Shown piece by piece: positions 1 to 8,436 of a DNA stretch of 64,000 nt; position 1 is the first letter of the stretch, and each line of letters begins with the position of its first letter. Made by a program: the position numbers and the translations under genes. The DNA comes from Defluviimonas aquaemixtae (GTDB lineage: Bacteria; Pseudomonadota; Alphaproteobacteria; Rhodobacterales; Rhodobacteraceae). The DNA lies in the NCBI RefSeq assembly GCF_900302475.1, contig NZ_OMOQ01000001.1:1302001-1366000 (forward strand), read 5' to 3'. The notes under the pieces are model-generated. The model worked only from the letters and a program-made list of their open reading frames with translations, made no database searches and was not told the DNA's origin.

Positions 1-179
1 CACGGTCGGAACGAGCGCCGGCCGGGATCGATGCCCCAGTGCTCGGGAAACAGGCCCAGCCACTCGGCGCCTGCCAGCGTGAGGCACAGCGCCACGGCGA
101 CCGAGACGATGATCACCCGCCTGCGCGACGGCGGATGGCGGGCCCAGCGCGCCATCCGCAATAACTGGGTAAGGTTCAT
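1..179 (-). CDS. Conserved small membrane-anchored protein, 3' part cut by the window edge
   Basis: Reading leftwards from an ATG at 179, 59 residues are visible before the window ends. The frame opens with a basic stretch ([14 protein letters not shown]) and then one hydrophobic segment of about 17 residues ([17 protein letters not shown]), so it looks like an N-terminally anchored inner-membrane protein. Its ATG overlaps the TGA of hpt in an ATGA junction, so it is very probably translated together with hpt. I do not recognise the family. The C-terminus is missing, so no function is assigned. Confidence 0.6.
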   Translation of the reverse strand, partial: MNLTQLLRMARWARHPPSRRRVIIVSVAVALCLTLAGAEWLGLFPEHWGIDPGRRSFRP

Positions 180-724
180 GCCACTTCGTCCGTGAAGCGC
201 ACCTTGCCGATATGCGGCAGGTTCCGGTCGCGTTGCGCGAAGTCGATCCCGTACCCAACGACGAACTCGTCAGGGATCTCGAAGCCGGTCCAGGTCGCCT
301 TTATCGGCACTTCGCGTCGCGATGGCTTGTCGAGAAGCGCGCAGACCTCGAGCCGCGTCGGGCCGCGGCTTCTGAGCAGGTTGACCACGTGGTGAAGCGT
401 GAAACCGGTATCGACGATGTCCTCTACGACCAGCACGTCCCGCCCGGCGATCTCGCCCCTCAGGTCCTTGAGAATGCGCACCTCGCGGCTCGACTCCATC
501 GCGTCGCCGTAAGAGGAGGCTTCGAGGAAATCGACCTCGACCGGTAGGTCGATTTCGCGCACCAGATCGGCGATGAAGACGAATGAGCCCCTCAGAAGTC
601 CGACCACGACGAGCTTGTCGGTCCCCTCGAATGCCTTCGTGATCTCTTTTGCGAGTTCCTCGACCCGCGCGGCAATCGTCTTCGCCGAGATCATTTCGTC
701 GATGACATAGGGACGATGTGGCAT
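176..724 (-). CDS. hpt: Hypoxanthine phosphoribosyltransferase
   Basis: A 182-residue purine-salvage enzyme that joins hypoxanthine or guanine to PRPP in the cytosol. The PRPP-binding loop [13 protein letters not shown] is plain, preceded by the GLLRGS loop and the acidic EASSYGD flexible-loop region, as in the bacterial Hpt family. The ATG at 724 is chosen over an in-frame upstream ATG because an AAGGGG ribosome-binding site lies about six bases before it and the family N-terminus (YVIDEMIS) begins there. The stop overlaps the start of the next minus-strand gene by four bases. It is divergent from the RatA-like gene, with a 66-bp shared promoter region. Confidence 0.93.
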   Translation of the reverse strand: MPHRPYVIDEMISAKTIAARVEELAKEITKAFEGTDKLVVVGLLRGSFVFIADLVREIDLPVEVDFLEASSYGDAMESSREVRILKDLRGEIAGRDVLVVEDIVDTGFTLHHVVNLLRSRGPTRLEVCALLDKPSRREVPIKATWTGFEIPDEFVVGYGIDFAQRDRNLPHIGKVRFTDEVA

Positions 725-790
725 GGGTACCCCTTGATTTCGCCCCCTCATTTAGCCACACGGGCGGTCAGTGTCACCAAGGACGAGAAG

Positions 791-1246
791 ATGCCCACGC
801 ATTCCGAGACGCGGACTATGCCCTACCGGGCCGACCAGATGTACGATCTGGTCGCCGATGTCGCGCGCTACCCGGAATTCCTGCCCTGGACGGCGGCTGC
901 GCGAATCCGCTCGCGCGCGCCCCGGCGCGACGGAAGCGAGGTGATGGAGGCCGATCTCGTGATCTCGTTCAAGGTCTTCCGCGAACGCTTCGGCAGCCGA
1001 GTGACGCTGTGGCGCGAGGAGAAGCGGATCGACACGGAGTATCTGGAAGGACCTTTCCGTCACATGCGCTCGCATTGGGTATTCCGAGCGTTGACCGACA
1101 CAAGCTGCGAAGTGTCATTCTTCGTGGATTTCGAGTTCAAGAATGTCATTCTGCAAAAGCTTATCGGCGTCGTCTTCGATGAAGCGATGCACCGTGTCGT
1201 GCGAGCTTTCGAGGCTCGGGCGGCGGCGCTCTACGGTCAGGGCTAG
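791..1246 (+). CDS. RatA/COQ10-like START-domain protein
   Basis: A 151-residue protein of the polyketide cyclase/START fold family that includes mitochondrial Coq10 and bacterial RatA. The family pattern is visible: MPYRADQMYDLVADVARYPEFLPW near the start, then a long beta-sheet region with DLVISFKVFRERFGSRV and a C-terminal helix (DEAMHRVVRAFEARA). Relatives bind ubiquinone or a lipid intermediate. In E. coli the homologue was described as RatA, an inhibitor of ribosome subunit joining. In Rhodobacteraceae a quinone-chaperone role is the more likely one, which is inference from the fold. The start at 791 follows AAGGACGAGAAG; the longer frame from 716 overlaps hpt and lacks family residues. 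Confidence 0.85.
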   Translation: MPTHSETRTMPYRADQMYDLVADVARYPEFLPWTAAARIRSRAPRRDGSEVMEADLVISFKVFRERFGSRVTLWREEKRIDTEYLEGPFRHMRSHWVFRALTDTSCEVSFFVDFEFKNVILQKLIGVVFDEAMHRVVRAFEARAAALYGQG

Positions 1247-1260
1247 TTGTCGCTCTGGCA

Positions 1261-1277
1261 TTTGACCGATCGTTCCA
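1261..1277. promoter_or_regulatory. Candidate TetR operator upstream of its own gene
   Basis: TTTGACCGATCGTTCCA lies immediately before the TetR-family gene. It matches, in inverted orientation, 15 of 17 bases of the site at 1893-1909 in front of the AhpD-like gene. The core is a dyad of five-base arms around a two-base centre (GACCG/CGTTC, one arm mismatch). Autoregulation is inferred. Confidence 0.6.
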
Positions 1278-1280
1278 GAC

Positions 1281-1877
1281 ATGCCAAATTGGGCCATGCC
1301 CTGGGAAAAGACATACGACGATACTGATGTTCTTGACCGCGCCATGCGCGCTTTTTGGGCCAATGGTTATGAGGCCACGTCGGTCAGCGACCTCGTGGCG
1401 GCCACGGGGCTGAACCGGGGGAGCCTCTACGGCGGGTTCGGCGACAAGCGTACCCTCTTCGTGCAGGCGCTGAGGCACTACGACGCGACTGAGCGGGAGG
1501 GGTTCCTGACGCGCGTCGCCGCGACCGAAGCGCCGCGGGACGCGATCCTCGCCGCCTTCGAACAGGCGGCCAGGGACCCCGGGCCGGGCGGGACGCCACC
1601 GGGCTGCCTTCTCGTCAACACCGCACTCGAATGCGCGCCGCATGATGCCGAGATCGCGGGGATCGTGAACGCGGCATTCTGCGAAGTCGAGGTCTTCTTC
1701 CGCACGCGGATCGAGGCCGCCATAGCTGACGGAGCACTCGGGTCCGATATCGAGCCCCGCGCAACGGCGCGCGCGCTGGTCGGCCTGTTTCTGGGGCTCC
1801 GGGTGCTCGCCCGTTCGGGCGCGGACCAGGCGCTGCACGAGGCAGTGATCGCGCAGGCGAGGAACATGGTCACGTAA
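1281..1877 (+). CDS. TetR/AcrR-family transcriptional regulator
   Basis: A 198-residue one-component repressor-type protein. The N-terminal TetR helix-turn-helix is clear (AMRAFWANGYEATSVSDLVAATG, then LNRGSLYGGFGDKRTLF); the LYGGFGDK variant of the usual LYYHF/LYGAFGSK motif resembles the ComR/YcfQ branch. The C-terminal ligand domain carries two Cys residues (GCLLVNTALEC). It starts at 1281, four bases after a near-palindromic operator candidate; an in-frame ATG at 1296 is an alternative start. Just downstream is an AhpD-like peroxidase preceded by the same site, so the regulator probably represses itself and that gene. The ligand, possibly an oxidant or electrophile, is inferred only. Confidence 0.88.
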   Translation: MPNWAMPWEKTYDDTDVLDRAMRAFWANGYEATSVSDLVAATGLNRGSLYGGFGDKRTLFVQALRHYDATEREGFLTRVAATEAPRDAILAAFEQAARDPGPGGTPPGCLLVNTALECAPHDAEIAGIVNAAFCEVEVFFRTRIEAAIADGALGSDIEPRATARALVGLFLGLRVLARSGADQALHEAVIAQARNMVT

Positions 1878-1892
1878 AACATTTGCCGATTT

Positions 1893-1909
1893 TGGAACGA
1901 CCGTTCAAA
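1893..1909. promoter_or_regulatory. Candidate TetR operator before the AhpD-like gene
   Basis: TGGAACGACCGTTCAAA lies 17 bp before the ATG of the peroxidase gene and 16 bp after the TetR stop codon. Its reverse complement agrees with the site at 1261-1277 in 15 of 17 positions. Here the dyad arms (GAACG and CGTTC, two-base centre) are perfect, so this may be the stronger site. A GGGAGG ribosome-binding site follows directly. Confidence 0.6.
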
Positions 1910-1925
1910 TGAAAGGGAGGAAACG

Positions 1926-2495
1926 ATGTCAGTATCCTATGTAGAACGCGACCAGGCGGGGCCAGAGACGATGGCCTTCTACGATGCGGCCGAAGACCGC
2001 TTCAAAGCGCTTCTGAACATCTTCAAGGTATTCGGTCACCAGCCGGAATACGGCCGTGTCTTCACCGAAACCATCATGGCGATCCTGAAGGATGGTGAAA
2101 TCGACTGGAACACCAAGGAGCTTCTGATCCTCAAGGCCACGCAGGGCAACGACTGCCAGTACTGCGTGGTCCAGCACGAGAGGCTCTGCGACATGCTCGG
2201 CATCCCGGCCGAGAAGGTCGCCGATATCGACGGCATAAAGTACCGCTCGAGCCCGCATTTCACCGAGGGGGAGAAGGCGCTTCTCGATTTCTGCGTCCAG
2301 ATTGGCGAGGACGCGAACCGCGTTCCGAAAGAGCTTTGGGACCGGCTCCACAAGCACTGGACCGAGCCTCAGATCGTCGATGCTGCTTTCGTCATCACCA
2401 CCTATATCGCGGTGTCGAAATTTGGCGATGCGCTCGGCGTGGAGCTTGAGCCGATGTTCGACGGCGTGAGGCCGCAACTCACGATCAGGCACTAG
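1926..2495 (+). CDS. Carboxymuconolactone decarboxylase/AhpD-family peroxidase-like protein
   Basis: A 189-residue all-helical protein of the AhpD-like superfamily. The redox signature is present as DCQYCVVQH (Cys77, Cys80, His84), matching the CxxC-x3-H motif of alkylhydroperoxidase-type members rather than the decarboxylases that lack the cysteines. A second helical repeat carries the FVITTYIAVSKFGDALGVEL segment typical of the family. It probably reduces organic peroxides or another reactive compound using a thiol donor; the glutaredoxin gene five bases downstream is a plausible partner. Expression is likely controlled by the adjacent TetR protein through 1893-1909. The physiological substrate is unknown. 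Confidence 0.85.
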   Translation: MSVSYVERDQAGPETMAFYDAAEDRFKALLNIFKVFGHQPEYGRVFTETIMAILKDGEIDWNTKELLILKATQGNDCQYCVVQHERLCDMLGIPAEKVADIDGIKYRSSPHFTEGEKALLDFCVQIGEDANRVPKELWDRLHKHWTEPQIVDAAFVITTYIAVSKFGDALGVELEPMFDGVRPQLTIRH

Positions 2496-2500
2496 GCCCG

Positions 2501-2722
2501 ATGCGGATCGAGATCTTCACCGGCCCGGGCTGCGCCCATTGCGAGGTCGCCAAGGCGCTTCTGAACCGCAGGGGCCTCACCTTCGAGGAGCGCGACGTCA
2601 GCGAGGAAGCGGTGCGGGAAGAGTTCGCGCAAAGACTGCCGCGCGTACGCTCCATTCCGCAGGTCTTCATCGACGACGAGCATATCGGCGGGCTCGAGGA
2701 CCTGAAGCTGCGCCTTGCCTGA
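2501..2722 (+). CDS. Glutaredoxin family protein
   Basis: A compact 73-residue thioredoxin-fold protein with the active-site motif CAHC (Cys11-Cys14) after the first strand MRIEIFTGPG, the cis-proline segment SIPQVFIDDEHIGG and the final helix. This is the size and order of a minimal dithiol glutaredoxin; CAHC in place of CPYC is a variant centre. It begins five bases after the AhpD-like gene, so both are probably on one transcript. This supports a role in recycling the peroxidase or in deglutathionylation under the same stress. It is too short for a thioredoxin. Confidence 0.88.
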   Translation: MRIEIFTGPGCAHCEVAKALLNRRGLTFEERDVSEEAVREEFAQRLPRVRSIPQVFIDDEHIGGLEDLKLRLA

Positions 2723-2736
2723 CGTGGAGGGGCCCG

Positions 2737-3915
2737 TCAGGACGTGTGATCGTAGGCCCGTTCGCCATGCACCGAGATGTCGAGGCCGTTGTACTCGGTC
2801 TCGGCATCAACACGGATCGACGTGATCGCGGCGGCAATCTTGGCCAGCACCCAGGTCGCCGCCACAGTGAACACCCCGACGATGACCAGCGCGCCGATCT
2901 GCGCCGCCCAGGCCCCTTGGCCAAAGACCGCGATCATGATCGTGCCGAACATGCCGCCCACGCCATGCACCGCGAAGACATCAAGCGTGTCGTCGATCCT
3001 CAGCTTGTTGCGGATGAGGTTCACCGCCTCCTGACACAGCACGCCCGCGATGGTGCCGATGATCAGCGCCGCAACCGGGCCGACAAACCCGCTCGCCGGG
3101 GTGATCGAGGCGAGCCCGGCGATCGTGCCAGTGACGAGGCCGACGAGCGACGCACGGCCGAACTTGATCCGTTCCCACAAGGCCCAGCTGAGCGAGGCCG
3201 CGGCGGCCGAGAGATGTGTGACCGTGATGGCCATCGCCGCGCCGCCGTCGGCGGCAAGCTGCGAGCCGCCATTGAAGCCGAACCAGCCGACCCAGAGCAG
3301 GGCCGCGCCCATCGCCACCATGCCGGGATTGTGCGGCGGCGTCGTCCGGTTCTGACGCGGCCCCACCACCAGCGCGAGCACGAGCGCCGCGAGGCCAGCA
3401 GTCTCGTGCACCACGATCCCGCCCGCGAAGTCCCGCGTCCCGGTCTCGCCGAAGATTCCGCCGTCGGCCAGGAACCCGCCGCCCCAGATCCAGTGGGCGA
3501 CCGGGGCGTAGACCAGAAGCATCCAGAGCGCGGAAAAGAGAAGAACGAAGCCGAAGCCGACGCGCTCGACAAAGGCGCCGAGAAAGAGCGCGGGCGTGAT
3601 GATCGCGAATGTCATCTGGAACGCGAAGAAGAGAACTTCGGGCAGCGTCCCCGACAACGTTTCGGCATCGACGCCGGCAAGGAAAGCGCGACCCAGCCCA
3701 CCCCAAAGAGGCCCGTCGCCGCCAAAGGCGATCGAATAGCCCGCCACAAACCACAGCACGCTCATGAGGCAGGCGATGGCAAAGCAATGCATGAACACGC
3801 TGAGCACGTTGCGCGCCCTGACGAGTCCGCCATAGAAAAGCGCGAGCCCCGGCAGCGTCATCAGAAGCACGAGGGCCGTGGCCACGAGAATCCAAGCAGT
3901 ATCGGCGCCGTTCAT
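2737..3915 (-). CDS. amt: Ammonium transporter, Amt family
   Basis: A 392-residue polytopic membrane protein with about eleven hydrophobic segments. Family landmarks include the N-terminal PGLALFYGGLVRARN, the conserved GGIVVHETAG and HNPGMVAMGAALLWVGWFGFNGGS blocks, and DTLDVFAVHGVGGMFGTI near the end, which carry the twin histidines and substrate-gate residues of Amt/MEP/Rh channels. It conducts ammonium across the inner membrane. No glnK/glnB gene is adjacent, so this is a solo Amt. The start at 3915 has AAGGAA about eight bases upstream; a longer open frame to 4023 lacks family sequence. The C-terminal tail (AETEYNGLDISVHGERAY) is the usual cytoplasmic PII-contact region. Confidence 0.93.
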   Translation of the reverse strand: MNGADTAWILVATALVLLMTLPGLALFYGGLVRARNVLSVFMHCFAIACLMSVLWFVAGYSIAFGGDGPLWGGLGRAFLAGVDAETLSGTLPEVLFFAFQMTFAIITPALFLGAFVERVGFGFVLLFSALWMLLVYAPVAHWIWGGGFLADGGIFGETGTRDFAGGIVVHETAGLAALVLALVVGPRQNRTTPPHNPGMVAMGAALLWVGWFGFNGGSQLAADGGAAMAITVTHLSAAAASLSWALWERIKFGRASLVGLVTGTIAGLASITPASGFVGPVAALIIGTIAGVLCQEAVNLIRNKLRIDDTLDVFAVHGVGGMFGTIMIAVFGQGAWAAQIGALVIVGVFTVAATWVLAKIAAAITSIRVDAETEYNGLDISVHGERAYDHTS

Positions 3916-4021
3916 TCGCGCGTTTCCTTGTCTGTGATATCCCCCTCGCCCGAAAAGCGCGGATCGCTTGCCGGGAAAAGAGGCAAGCTGAATGTCGGTG
4001 CCGGAATGGGAAGCATTTCGC

Positions 4022-4043
4022 AAACTGCCCCTTTTTCGGGCAG
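4022..4043 (-). terminator. Weak intrinsic terminator after the ispDF-pgpA-cinA operon
   Basis: On the minus strand a six-bp stem (CTGCCC/GGGCAG) with a seven-base loop is followed by a short TTT run, 41 bases past the cinA stop codon. The stem is short and the U-tract is minimal, so termination may be partial. Confidence 0.4.
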
Positions 4044-4083
4044 GGTTCGCAGCGCCTTGACGCGAAAGCGGGCAGTCCGAGGA

Positions 4084-4557
4084 TCAGCCTTCGAGCGCAC
4101 CGATCATCAGGTTGAGCGCATGATCGACCGCCGCGCGGCGCACCGCGGCCCGGCCGAGTGCACCGAATTCGACCGTTTCGGTGCGCGTTTCTAAGCCGCA
4201 TCGTGCCAGTCCGAAACAGACCCGGCCTTCGGGCTTGGACTCCGATCCGCCGGGACCGGCGATGCCGGTGACCGCGACCGCGAGTGTCGCATCGGAACGC
4301 GCGGCCGCGCCTTCGGCCATCTCCCGCGCGACCTCTTCACTGACCGCGCCGTGACGGTCGAGCGTGGCGCGTTGGACGCCCAGCATGTCCTCCTTGGCCG
4401 CGTTGGAGTACGTGACGAAACCCCGGTCGAATACTTCGGAAGACCCCGCCACGTCGGTTATCGCGGCGGCAATCATGCCGCCGGTGCAGCTTTCCGCTGT
4501 GGCGAGCATCACGCCACTGGCGCGCGCCGCCGCCAGAAGGGCCCCGGCACGCGTCAT
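4084..4557 (-). CDS. pncC: CinA-family nicotinamide-nucleotide amidohydrolase
   Basis: A 157-residue stand-alone CinA C-terminal domain (PncC type). The family motifs [37 protein letters not shown] and [10 protein letters not shown] are intact, including the Ser/Thr-rich active-site loop. Such enzymes deamidate NMN to nicotinate mononucleotide and thereby recycle pyridine nucleotides. The N-terminal COG1058 pyrophosphatase domain of full CinA is absent, as is common in proteobacteria. Its start overlaps the stop of pgpA by four bases, so it is translationally coupled as the last gene of the ispDF-pgpA-cinA operon. Confidence 0.9.
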   Translation of the reverse strand: MTRAGALLAAARASGVMLATAESCTGGMIAAAITDVAGSSEVFDRGFVTYSNAAKEDMLGVQRATLDRHGAVSEEVAREMAEGAAARSDATLAVAVTGIAGPGGSESKPEGRVCFGLARCGLETRTETVEFGALGRAAVRRAAVDHALNLMIGALEG

Positions 4558-5051
4558 CTGAGAAAGATGCCATGCCAGAGCGCGGCGAGCAGGGTGACGC
4601 AGACCGCCGCGAAGACGCCGGCGACGACATCGTCCAGCATCACGCCCAGGGCATCGCCGCGCCGGTCTGCCCAGCCGACGAGCCAGGGTTTCCAGATGTC
4701 GAAGAGCCTGAAGAGAAGAAACGCCGCGACCCAGCCGGGCCAGAGCGCGAGCAGGTCAGCCCCGGCACGCGATGCGCCAATCACAATGGGAAAAAGTGCG
4801 ATCCACTGGCCTACGACCTCGTCGATGACGATCTCCGAAGGGTCATGGTCTGCCTTGCCATGCGTCTCGACCGCCGTAGCCCCCCAGCCAAACACGAAGA
4901 CGACGAGCGTTGCGATCACTAGGCCCCAGGGGCCTGCCGCCTTGACGATCAGCCATGCGGCGGGCAGGGCTGCGAGCGAGCCCCAGGTGCCCGGGGCGGG
5001 CCTGAGCAGCCCCGCGCCGAAGAAGGTCGCGAATAGCCGCGCCGCGCTCAT
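4554..5051 (-). CDS. pgpA: Phosphatidylglycerophosphatase A
   Basis: A 165-residue membrane enzyme that removes the phosphate from phosphatidylglycerophosphate in phospholipid synthesis. It shows the PgpA landmarks: [17 protein letters not shown] near the start, the acidic [13 protein letters not shown] motif, and [19 protein letters not shown] followed by [13 protein letters not shown]. Three to four membrane segments are visible. It overlaps ispDF at its start and cinA at its end by four bases each, forming a tightly coupled three-gene operon. Confidence 0.93.
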   Translation of the reverse strand: MSAARLFATFFGAGLLRPAPGTWGSLAALPAAWLIVKAAGPWGLVIATLVVFVFGWGATAVETHGKADHDPSEIVIDEVVGQWIALFPIVIGASRAGADLLALWPGWVAAFLLFRLFDIWKPWLVGWADRRGDALGVMLDDVVAGVFAAVCVTLLAALWHGIFLR

Positions 5052-6184
5052 CGGTTCACCAGCGTGACCGTGGCGATGGCGGCAATGCCTTCCTCGCGTC
5101 CCGTGAAGCCCAGACGCTCGGAGGTCGTCGCCTTGACGCTGACCCGGTTCGTTTCGGTGCCGAGGATCCGGGCCAGTTCCTTGGCCATGTCAATTGCATG
5201 CGGCCCAATCTTCGGACGTTCGCAGATCAGCGTCACATCGGCGTTCGCAAGCCTGTAGCCGTGCGCGGCGATGCGATCGGCGGCGTGCGACAGGAAGATG
5301 TGGCTCGCCGCGCCCTTCCACTCTGGATCGGTAGGCGGGAAATGGCGCCCGATATCGCCCTCGGCGAGCGCCCCGTAAATCGCGTCCGTCAACGCATGCA
5401 TGCCGACATCGGCGTCGGAATGTCCGGCGAGACCGCGTTCGTGCGGCACACGGACGCCGCAGAGCATCACGTGGTCACCCTTGGTGAAGGCGTGCACGTC
5501 GAAACCGTTTCCGCTGCGAACATCCATGCGCTTCTTCAGCATTCTCTCGGCCCGGGCGAAGTCTGCGGGCCACGTGAGTTTGATGTTCTCCTCCTCGCCT
5601 TCGACGATGGCGACGTCAAGCCCGGCGGCGAGGGCGACCTCCACATCATCGGCGGGTTCGCCCCTATAGGCGCGGTGCGCGGCGAGTATTTCGGGGAAGC
5701 GGAAGCCTTGCGGCGTCTGCGCACGGAAGAGTCCGTCGCGCGCCCGAAGCCCGGTCACGCGGCCGTCGGCACCGGTCCAGAGCGCATCGGTCACCGCGAG
5801 CGCCGGCGCGGCGGCCGGGCTGTCGGCAAGCGCCCCGCGCACCCGTTCGATGAGGGCGCGCGATGCGAAGGGCCGCGCCCCGTCGTGGATCAGGACCTCC
5901 GAAACTTCACCGCCAGTGAGTGTTTCGAGCGCGTTTCTAACCGACTGCGCCCGTGTCGCTCCTCCGGCGACGAGCGTGACGCGGCCCGCGAAGGTCTCGA
6001 TGCCGCGCGCCATGTCCTCGGGGTGAAGGACGACGATGGTGCGGCCGACGCCGTCGAAGGCGGCGGCGCTGCGCAGGAGGGCCGGGCGGCCTGCGAGGTC
6101 GCGCCATTGCTTCGGCAGGCCCGCACCGGCGCGTGTCCCGCGCCCCGCCGCGACGATTATGACTGCCGTTTCCGCCACGCGCAT
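5048..6184 (-). CDS. ispDF: Bifunctional IspD/IspF isoprenoid enzyme
   Basis: A 378-residue fusion catalysing two steps of the MEP pathway: CTP-dependent cytidylylation of methylerythritol 4-phosphate (IspD, roughly residues 1-215) and cyclisation to the 2,4-cyclodiphosphate (IspF, roughly 220-378). The IspD half has [19 protein letters not shown] and the IHDGARPF motif. The IspF half has [11 protein letters not shown] with the metal-binding Asp/His, [25 protein letters not shown] and [16 protein letters not shown]. The fusion is typical of alphaproteobacteria. The start at 6184 follows GGAAGGGAG; the open frame to 6319 is not conserved sequence. Confidence 0.95.
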   Translation of the reverse strand: MRVAETAVIIVAAGRGTRAGAGLPKQWRDLAGRPALLRSAAAFDGVGRTIVVLHPEDMARGIETFAGRVTLVAGGATRAQSVRNALETLTGGEVSEVLIHDGARPFASRALIERVRGALADSPAAAPALAVTDALWTGADGRVTGLRARDGLFRAQTPQGFRFPEILAAHRAYRGEPADDVEVALAAGLDVAIVEGEEENIKLTWPADFARAERMLKKRMDVRSGNGFDVHAFTKGDHVMLCGVRVPHERGLAGHSDADVGMHALTDAIYGALAEGDIGRHFPPTDPEWKGAASHIFLSHAADRIAAHGYRLANADVTLICERPKIGPHAIDMAKELARILGTETNRVSVKATTSERLGFTGREEGIAAIATVTLVNR

Positions 6185-6367
6185 CTCCCTTCCGCTTCCG
6201 TCTAATCCGCCCGCGCCGGCTCGGCAATGGCGGAGCCACTGCCGGACTCTTGCGGGGGCTGCGTATTTTTTGGGCGCCTTCGGTCTTGGTACTTGGATCG
6301 CGTTGGAAATGTTTGCCATCGCCGTGCCGGGCGACTAACAGGAAGGCGATTGCACAAGGATTAGGCA

Positions 6368-7360
6368 GTGATCCACCTCGGTGACATCACACTCGACCCG
6401 CCGGTCTTCCTCGCGCCGCTTGCGGGGATCACCGACCTGCCGTTCCGCCGACTGGTTGCGCGGTTCGGCGCGGGGCTCGTCGTGTCCGAGATGGTGGCCT
6501 CAGGTGAGCTTCTGACGGAGAAACCCTCCGTCCGGGCCAAGGCACGGACCGATCTGGGTCTTGCCGACGGTGCGGCGACCTCGGTCCAGCTCGCCGGACG
6601 CGAGGCGGGTGCGATGGCCGAGGCGGCGAAAGTCGTCGCCGGCATGGGCGCGCGCGTCATCGACATCAATATGGGATGCCCGGCGAAGAAGGTGACGGGC
6701 GGGGCGTCCGGTTCGGCGCTCATGCGCGATCTCGACCACGCGTTGGGGCTGATCGAAGCCGTCGTGGCGGCGGTCGACCTGCCGGTGACGCTGAAATGCC
6801 GGCTCGGCTGGGACACCGATTGCCTGAACGCGCCCGAACTCGCGCGCCGGGCCGAGGGAGCGGGCGTCCGCATGATCACCGTTCATGGCCGCACGCGGCA
6901 GCAATTCTACAAGGGCCAGGCCGATTGGTCCGCGATCGCGGCGGTGCGCGCGGGCGCCTCGATCCCGGTCATCGCCAACGGGGATATCGTCGATACGACC
7001 ACCGCCCGGCGCGCATTGGCAGAGTCGGGCGCGACAGGCGTGATGGTCGGGCGCGGCGCCCAGGGTGCGCCGTGGCGGCTGGCCCAGATCGCAGCCGATC
7101 TCTTTGGGACAGCTGCGCCAGTCATCCCTGTGCAGGACGCGCTTTCTGACCTGGTATCAGAACATTACGAGGCGATTCTCAGCTTCTACGGGCGAGACCT
7201 CGGCCTCAGGATCGCGCGCAAGCATCTGGGCTGGTACGCCGACGAGGCGGGCACCGATCCCTCGGTGCGCTCCCGCATGATGGTGGCGACGGACGCGGGC
7301 GATGTTCTCGCGCTTATCCGTGACGCCTTCGTGTCTCCGCGGCAAAGGCGCGCGGCATGA
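6368..7360 (+). CDS. dusB: tRNA-dihydrouridine synthase, NifR3/DusB type
   Basis: A 330-residue FMN-dependent TIM-barrel enzyme that reduces uridine to dihydrouridine in tRNA. Conserved segments are LAPLAGITDLPFRRL, the catalytic-cysteine loop MGCPAKKVTGG, LKCRLGWD and ITVHGRTRQQFY, with ANGDI and GVMVGRGAQG near the end of the barrel. The GTG start at 6368 follows AAGGATTAGGCA. The reading overlaps the ntrB start by four bases. The nifR3-ntrB-ntrC order is the classical Rhodobacter arrangement, in which dusB heads the nitrogen-regulation operon. Confidence 0.94.
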   Translation: MIHLGDITLDPPVFLAPLAGITDLPFRRLVARFGAGLVVSEMVASGELLTEKPSVRAKARTDLGLADGAATSVQLAGREAGAMAEAAKVVAGMGARVIDINMGCPAKKVTGGASGSALMRDLDHALGLIEAVVAAVDLPVTLKCRLGWDTDCLNAPELARRAEGAGVRMITVHGRTRQQFYKGQADWSAIAAVRAGASIPVIANGDIVDTTTARRALAESGATGVMVGRGAQGAPWRLAQIAADLFGTAAPVIPVQDALSDLVSEHYEAILSFYGRDLGLRIARKHLGWYADEAGTDPSVRSRMMVATDAGDVLALIRDAFVSPRQRRAA

Positions 7361-8436
7361 GCCTGCCTGCCGCCACCACGCTCTGGGCGTCTCTGCCGGT
7401 GCCGGCCATTCTGATCGATCCCGAGGACCGCGTGGAGGAGCTGAACCCCGAAGCAGAGCTCTTTCTCAACATCTCCGCGCGCGCGCTCTGCGGCCAGCCG
7501 CTGTTCGACCGGGTCGCCATCAACGCGCCGCTCGAGGAGGTGTTTGCCCGCGTGCGGACCAACCACTCCTCGCTCTACATCAACGATGTGGATATCGGCA
7601 CGGGAGAGCGCGCTCCGGTCCTGTGCAACCTCCAGGCCGCGCCGGTCGCCGAACGGCGGGGCACGGTGCTGCTCCTTATCTCACCGCGCGAGTTCGCCGA
7701 GCGGATCGGCCGCGGGCAGGGGATGAAGTCTTCCGCCCGCTCGGCGATCGGCATGGCCGAGATGCTGGCGCACGAGATCAAGAACCCGTTGGCCGGCATC
7801 ACCGGCGCGGCGCAACTCTTGTCTATGAACCTCGGCTCTGAAGATATTGAACTCGCTGATTTAATTGTCGCTGAGAGTCGCCGGATCGTCGCGCTTCTCG
7901 AACAGGTTGAGCAATTCGGAAACCTGCGTCCGCCTGAATTGCGGGCGCTCAATGTCCATGACATTCTCGACCGCGCACGGCGCTCTGCGCTTCTGGGTTT
8001 CGCCGCGCATATGATGATCCTGGAGGATTACGATCCGTCGCTGCCGCCGACGCTTGGCGATGCCGACCAACTCCTTCAGGTCTTGCTCAATCTTCTGAAG
8101 AACGCGGCCGAGGCGCGCAAAGACGGGCGGGGCACGATCCGGCTCAGGACGTTCTACGATCAGTCGCTGAGGCTCCGACGCGCCGATGGCGCGGGCACGG
8201 CGCTGCCGTTGCAAATCGAGATCATCGACGACGGGCCGGGCATTCCGCCCGCGATCGCGGCCGACATCTTTGATCCATTCGTCTCGGGCCGCGAGAACGG
8301 CACCGGGCTTGGGCTCGCGCTCGTCTCGAAGATCGTGGCCGACCACGGCGGCTGGATCAGCGTCGATTCTGTGCCCGGTCGCACCACTTTCCGCCTGTCG
8401 CTTCCCGTCGCCCCGAAATCCGAGGAGAACCGCTGA
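7357..8436 (+). CDS. ntrB: Nitrogen regulation sensor histidine kinase NtrB
   Basis: A 359-residue cytosolic kinase without membrane segments. A PAS domain (about 5-115) is followed by the H-box [15 protein letters not shown] with the phosphorylated His at about 139, then a HATPase_c domain with N-box [12 protein letters not shown]1 [10 protein letters not shown] and G2 [10 protein letters not shown]. In the known system, PII-controlled NtrB phosphorylates NtrC when nitrogen is scarce. The ntrB ATG overlaps the dusB stop, and its TGA overlaps the ntrC ATG (TGATG), so the three genes are co-translated. Confidence 0.95.
   Translation: MSLPAATTLWASLPVPAILIDPEDRVEELNPEAELFLNISARALCGQPLFDRVAINAPLEEVFARVRTNHSSLYINDVDIGTGERAPVLCNLQAAPVAERRGTVLLLISPREFAERIGRGQGMKSSARSAIGMAEMLAHEIKNPLAGITGAAQLLSMNLGSEDIELADLIVAESRRIVALLEQVEQFGNLRPPELRALNVHDILDRARRSALLGFAAHMMILEDYDPSLPPTLGDADQLLQVLLNLLKNAAEARKDGRGTIRLRTFYDQSLRLRRADGAGTALPLQIEIIDDGPGIPPAIAADIFDPFVSGRENGTGLGLALVSKIVADHGGWISVDSVPGRTTFRLSLPVAPKSEENR

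Noticed and set aside
2539..4194. Very long open frame on the plus strand opposite amt
   Set aside because: It is a GC-rich antisense shadow of amt and cinA. Its protein is a charged low-complexity string with no domain, while the minus-strand frames are clear families.
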